DNA of 15,287 nt, from assembly GCA_023396615.1 (NCBI GenBank), contig JAEWVM010000031.1:1-15287 (forward strand), given 5' to 3'. Below, piece by piece: positions 12,820 to 15,287 of the stretch (position 1 is its first letter; the number at the start of each line of letters is the position of its first letter). The stretch comes from Spirochaetota bacterium (GTDB lineage: Bacteria > Spirochaetota > UBA4802 > JAFGJZ01). The notes beneath the pieces were generated by a model, which saw only the letters and a program-made list of their open reading frames with translations, was not told the DNA's origin and ran no database searches. A program made the position numbers and the translations under genes.

Positions 12820-13681
12820 TTTTTCTTTATTAAAGGCCATTGCGTTAATCACCATTCTCTCACTTCCAGTCTTTGCCCAAATGCCCGGCTGGATAAAATA
12901 TAATGACATGGACGGAAACACTTTTCTTCTGGATCAAAACGGAAAATTCTATCTGGAAGAAAAACCGGATTTTGATTATAAAGCAGTTGCATCAGAAGGG
13001 TTTCCTTATTACATCAAACAGGCAAAAGATCTCATAGAAAATCATTACAAAAAAGAAGGCGTAACTCTCCTTAAATCAATAATCTATTTATCCGATCTCG
13101 ATAAATCATTATACGAACGCGGATCTGAGGCATCAAAAGAATTAAACAGAATAATTGCGAGAGAAGGCGACAGATGGAAGATGCTCGACCTTGAAACGTC
13201 TGTCTATTTTGCACGAACCGGAGAGATCAACCACATCTTCATGCAAAGCGGAGTTGAGTTTCATATCCCTTTTAAAACCGTAATTCTCAAAAAAAAATTA
13301 AAAGCCGTGCATTCATATACTAGAGATTCTTTGAGCTTCGGAGTAAATTTTACCAACAAAGATAGCAAATATTACAGCTCTATCATTTCAATAGTCAGCG
13401 AAAAGGTTCCTTACAATTTCGATTCTGTCGAAACGTACAGGAATTTTGCTGAAAAAAAAATAGTTTCCGACAATTATAAAAGAGAACTAATTTCAAAATC
13501 AAGAAACAGAATAATGAATTATTTTTTCAGAGAAGGAGATAGTACATTTGCCGGTTTCGAAATTTTTGAAATAAACGGAAATACCGGGTTTTATATTCAG
13601 GCTTACTTCAGCACCAATGGAAACAACAAAGAAAAAGTAAAACAATTACTGGAAACCATTGAGATTAAAGGAAGAAGCTAG
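12806..13681 (+). CDS. exported protein of the cassette, 291 aa
   Basis: A Sec signal peptide (LLKAIALITILSLPVFA, likely cleavage after Ala24) precedes a soluble protein, so it acts in the periplasm or beyond. After cleavage comes a short strand-rich stretch (GWIKYNDMDGNTFLLDQNGK), a helical segment with tetratricopeptide-like spacing (about 65-115), and a mixed C-terminal domain (about 170-288). No family is recognised. The ATG lies within the last codons of the anchored-protein gene (14-base overlap) and no ribosome site is visible, so it is translationally coupled. It closes the cassette at a strong terminator, and its last codons form part of that stem. It could be the periplasmic sensor or partner of the anchored protein, by inference only. 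Confidence 0.82.
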   Translation: MHLFNFSLLKAIALITILSLPVFAQMPGWIKYNDMDGNTFLLDQNGKFYLEEKPDFDYKAVASEGFPYYIKQAKDLIENHYKKEGVTLLKSIIYLSDLDKSLYERGSEASKELNRIIAREGDRWKMLDLETSVYFARTGEINHIFMQSGVEFHIPFKTVILKKKLKAVHSYTRDSLSFGVNFTNKDSKYYSSIISIVSEKVPYNFDSVETYRNFAEKKIVSDNYKRELISKSRNRIMNYFFREGDSTFAGFEIFEINGNTGFYIQAYFSTNGNNKEKVKQLLETIEIKGRS

Positions 13682-13698
13682 CAACTTCTTCCTTTAAT
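13664..13698. terminator. bidirectional terminator between convergent genes
   Basis: A perfect 14-bp stem (13664-13677 with 13685-13698, core AAAGGAAGAAG/CTTCTTCCTTT) with loop CTAGCAA. It includes the stop codon of the exported protein gene and lies just downstream of the minus-strand gene ending at 13706. It ends in T-rich sequence read from either side. Confidence 0.75.
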
Positions 13699-13705
13699 AA
13701 AATAA

Positions 13706-13972
13706 TTATTTCTTTCTGAGCTTTCCGTTTTCCATTACAACATCGCCTTCGAAATCTACCTTGAAGGATGTACCATTTTCCATTTTAATCACAGTACCTT
13801 TCTTAACTCCGGAATTTCCGGTAGAAGAATGACGCGACACTCTAAGTTCGCTGGTAGAATTTCCATTAACTATTTTAAATTTATAATCAACATTATCCTT
13901 GTTAATTATTTCTCCGGCATAAACGGAAGATGCCAGAATAACGGCTGCAACTGCAAAAATTACTTTTTTCAT
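13706..13972 (-). CDS. small exported protein, 88 aa
   Basis: A Sec signal peptide (MKKVIFAVAAVILASSVYA, cleavage after Ala19) is followed by a 69-residue mature protein rich in Gly, Ser, Asn and Lys, with alternating strand-forming residues (YKFKIVNGNSTSELRVSR; TSFKVDFEGDVVMENGKLRKK). It is probably a small periplasmic all-beta protein. I do not recognise a family. AAGGAG lies 6 bases before the ATG and a good promoter is visible upstream. It stands alone, convergent with the five-gene cassette and divergent from the barrel-like protein gene. Confidence 0.85.
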   Translation of the reverse strand: MKKVIFAVAAVILASSVYAGEIINKDNVDYKFKIVNGNSTSELRVSRHSSTGNSGVKKGTVIKMENGTSFKVDFEGDVVMENGKLRKK

Positions 13973-14012
13973 ACAATTCTCCTTTTTTGAATATATGCAC
14001 TAATGCAGAAGT

Positions 14013-14041
14013 CATATAAATTCTCAATCTAAACGAGTCAA
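14013..14041 (-). promoter_or_regulatory. promoter of the small exported protein gene
   Basis: Minus strand TTGACT (14036-14041), 17-base spacer, TATATG (14013-14018), about 40 bases before the ATG at 13972. Confidence 0.6.
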
Positions 14042-14133
14042 GCATTATACAATTTTGTTTTTTCAGCATACTATTTCAACACATCTTCTCAAACAATCAT
14101 AAAACCGTTACTGATTCAATGCCCTAAATTTTC

Positions 14134-14162
14134 TTGAAAAATCTTTCAAATTCAATTATTAT
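14134..14162 (+). promoter_or_regulatory. promoter of the barrel-like protein gene
   Basis: TTGAAA (14134-14139), 17-base spacer, TATTAT (14157-14162). Initiation near 14169 would give a leader of about 70 bases. Confidence 0.6.
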
Positions 14163-14237
14163 ACCTATCAGTATGAGATCTAAATATTAGCCGTAATTTA
14201 TCCGATAATCTATTGATCTCTTATGACGGAGTTATTC

Positions 14238-14912
14238 ATGAAAACTTTTATTTTTTGCGCTCTTTTTATTTTTTCTGCGAATTTCATTTTTCCTCAAGAT
14301 ACATCAAAAAGAAATATTACCGTCGAAGAAGCTGCTGGCGGAAGAAATAATTCTTACGAAATTTCCGATCCGCAATTTAAAAATACAGGCAGTTTATTTT
14401 TGATGAACTGGGGAATGATTTACAGAGTCGACCGGCTTCCGGCTTATTCAATAGGCGCGGCAATTCACTTTCCTCTATCCAACAGGCTTGCTATTGAAAG
14501 CGGCTTATCACTCCTGAATGCAAAAATCAGTACCGATGAAGAATTTGAAGGCTCTACTGATGTAACTAGCGGCAGTGTTACCTATACCGATGTCGACATT
14601 ACGTTTAAATATTTCCTTAAACCTAATTTCTGGATGGGTTTCGGTTTCGCATATGAAACAATGATTGACGGTTATTATGTCGATGATGTCGGAGGAATTC
14701 CTATTCATACGGAATTATCCCGGGATGAAGAACAAAGCCTACTGGCAGTAAAACTTGCATTTGGTCTTTTGTCGCCGATTGGAAGAGAAACATACGCCGC
14801 ACCGTCATTTTTCTTCAGATACAACATACCAGTAGACCCTAAAATGGAAAAGAAAAACATTTACGTCGGAGTTAATTTCGGCCTGGCGATAAAACTGGGC
14901 AACGAGAAATAG
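14238..14912 (+). CDS. probable outer-membrane beta-barrel protein, 224 aa
   Basis: ATG 14238 is preferred over ATG 14223 because ACGGAG lies 7 bases before it and the protein then opens directly with a Sec signal peptide (MKTFIFCALFIFSANFIFPQ). After a polar N-terminal stretch, the mature protein shows repeated amphipathic strands with aromatic girdles and Gly-rich turns: SLFLMNWGMIYRV, YSIGAAIHFPL, LAIESGLSLL, VDITFKYFLKPNFWMGFGFA, AVKLAFGLLSP, AAPSFFFRYNI and IYVGVNFGLAIKL. That suggests roughly eight to ten strands of an OmpA-like or OMP_b-brl-type barrel. It is a single gene with its own promoter. The specific function is unknown; a structural or adhesive envelope role is only a guess. 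Confidence 0.82.
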   Translation: MKTFIFCALFIFSANFIFPQDTSKRNITVEEAAGGRNNSYEISDPQFKNTGSLFLMNWGMIYRVDRLPAYSIGAAIHFPLSNRLAIESGLSLLNAKISTDEEFEGSTDVTSGSVTYTDVDITFKYFLKPNFWMGFGFAYETMIDGYYVDDVGGIPIHTELSRDEEQSLLAVKLAFGLLSPIGRETYAAPSFFFRYNIPVDPKMEKKNIYVGVNFGLAIKLGNEK

Positions 14913-14919
14913 CAATCTT

Positions 14920-14966
14920 AAAAATACCCGCCCTTGACTAGATACGGACAAGAGGCGTGTATTTTT
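14920..14966. terminator. bidirectional terminator between the barrel gene and the helicase gene
   Basis: AAAAATAC (14920-14927) pairs with GTATTTTT (14959-14966). After one mismatch CGCC pairs with GGCG, then C-TTG with CAA-G around one bulge, giving about 16 bp. It spans the helicase stop codon (14938-14940). Tracts of A and T at the base allow termination in both directions. Confidence 0.7.
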
Positions 14967-15287
14967 CTACAAAAACCTTCAATCCGGATCCCGGAAAACT
15001 GACAGTTAAAGTAGTATCATCTCCGCTGTTTTCAATGTTAACAATTTTTCCGTTTCCGTATTTCGGATGCTTTACAAGATCTCCCCGTGAAAACTGAGAA
15101 TTGAATTTAGCGCTTCCGGGTGCTCTTTTCGCTGATGCTGAAACAGAAGAATATGACTCCGAATAATCAGAATAAGATGAACTTCCCGCAGAGGTATATC
15201 TAGTTCTTTCTAGAAGCTCATTATCTATTTCACTGATGAAACGGGACGCCTGACGGTATACAGTCTGATGAAACTGTCTTCTTACAT
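14938..15287 (-). CDS. uvrD: C-terminal end of a UvrD/PcrA-type DNA helicase (partial)
   Basis: The gene enters from the right edge; about 115 codons are visible. The first part, RQASRFISEIDNELLERTRY, matches the end of the helicase core (SRFLxEIPxELLE) of superfamily 1A helicases. A Ser-rich flexible linker follows. The last 55 residues form the Tudor-like domain typical of UvrD/PcrA (FSRGDLVKHPKYGNGKIVNI, ending EKYTPLVRI), which in studied homologues contacts RNA polymerase. The full protein unwinds DNA in repair and in transcription-replication conflicts. Which paralogue (UvrD, PcrA or Rep) cannot be told from this part. The stop lies within a shared terminator. Confidence 0.88.
   Translation of the reverse strand, partial: VRRQFHQTVYRQASRFISEIDNELLERTRYTSAGSSSYSDYSESYSSVSASAKRAPGSAKFNSQFSRGDLVKHPKYGNGKIVNIENSGDDTTLTVSFPGSGLKVFVEKYTPLVRI

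Overview
The window looks like chromosomal DNA from an AT-rich, diderm, anaerobic or microaerophilic bacterium. Several proteins carry Sec signal peptides and look like outer-membrane or periplasmic proteins. A superoxide reductase replaces superoxide dismutase. Receiver, SpoIIE-type phosphatase, STAS and HATPase proteins are abundant. A spirochaete or similar lineage fits, but this is inference; nothing here fixes the taxon.

Left end (1-2409): a complete 5S rRNA gene on the minus strand stands alone. No 23S lies upstream of it, and a promoter sits directly against it. Next come three small minus-strand genes (an exported barrel-like protein and two unknowns), then a decayed type II toxin-antitoxin locus: an intact ribbon-helix-helix antitoxin with promoter and operator, but only a scrap of toxin. 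Beyond it is a scrap of a Tc1/mariner (IS630) type transposase that runs straight into about 450 bases of GC-rich, hairpin-packed, probably non-coding repeat DNA.

Signalling pair (2410-5647, plus): a receiver-DUF3369-coiled coil protein and a SpoIIE/PP2C phosphatase read as one gene broken by a one-base frameshift. A membrane histidine kinase overlaps its end. The likely flow is kinase to receiver to phosphatase to an unseen STAS-type target.

Thiamine operon (5653-8450, minus): thiC-thiL-thiE, with overlapping ends, behind a TPP riboswitch whose likely expression platform covers the thiC ribosome binding site. Divergently placed is a rubredoxin-like/superoxide reductase fusion (8700-9134), followed by a 47-residue helix-turn-helix microprotein with its own strong hairpin terminator.

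Five-gene cassette (9823-13681, plus): an MlaB/STAS-like plus HATPase protein, a DUF4325 plus winged-helix protein, an unknown, a protein with a C-terminal membrane anchor and UBA-like N-terminus, and an exported protein. It ends at a bidirectional terminator. It resembles a partner-switching module connected to the envelope and is the best candidate here for an undescribed system.

Right end: a small exported protein (minus) and an outer-membrane-barrel-like protein (plus) diverge from a shared promoter region. A convergent hairpin then separates the latter from the C-terminal end of a UvrD/PcrA helicase that runs off the window.
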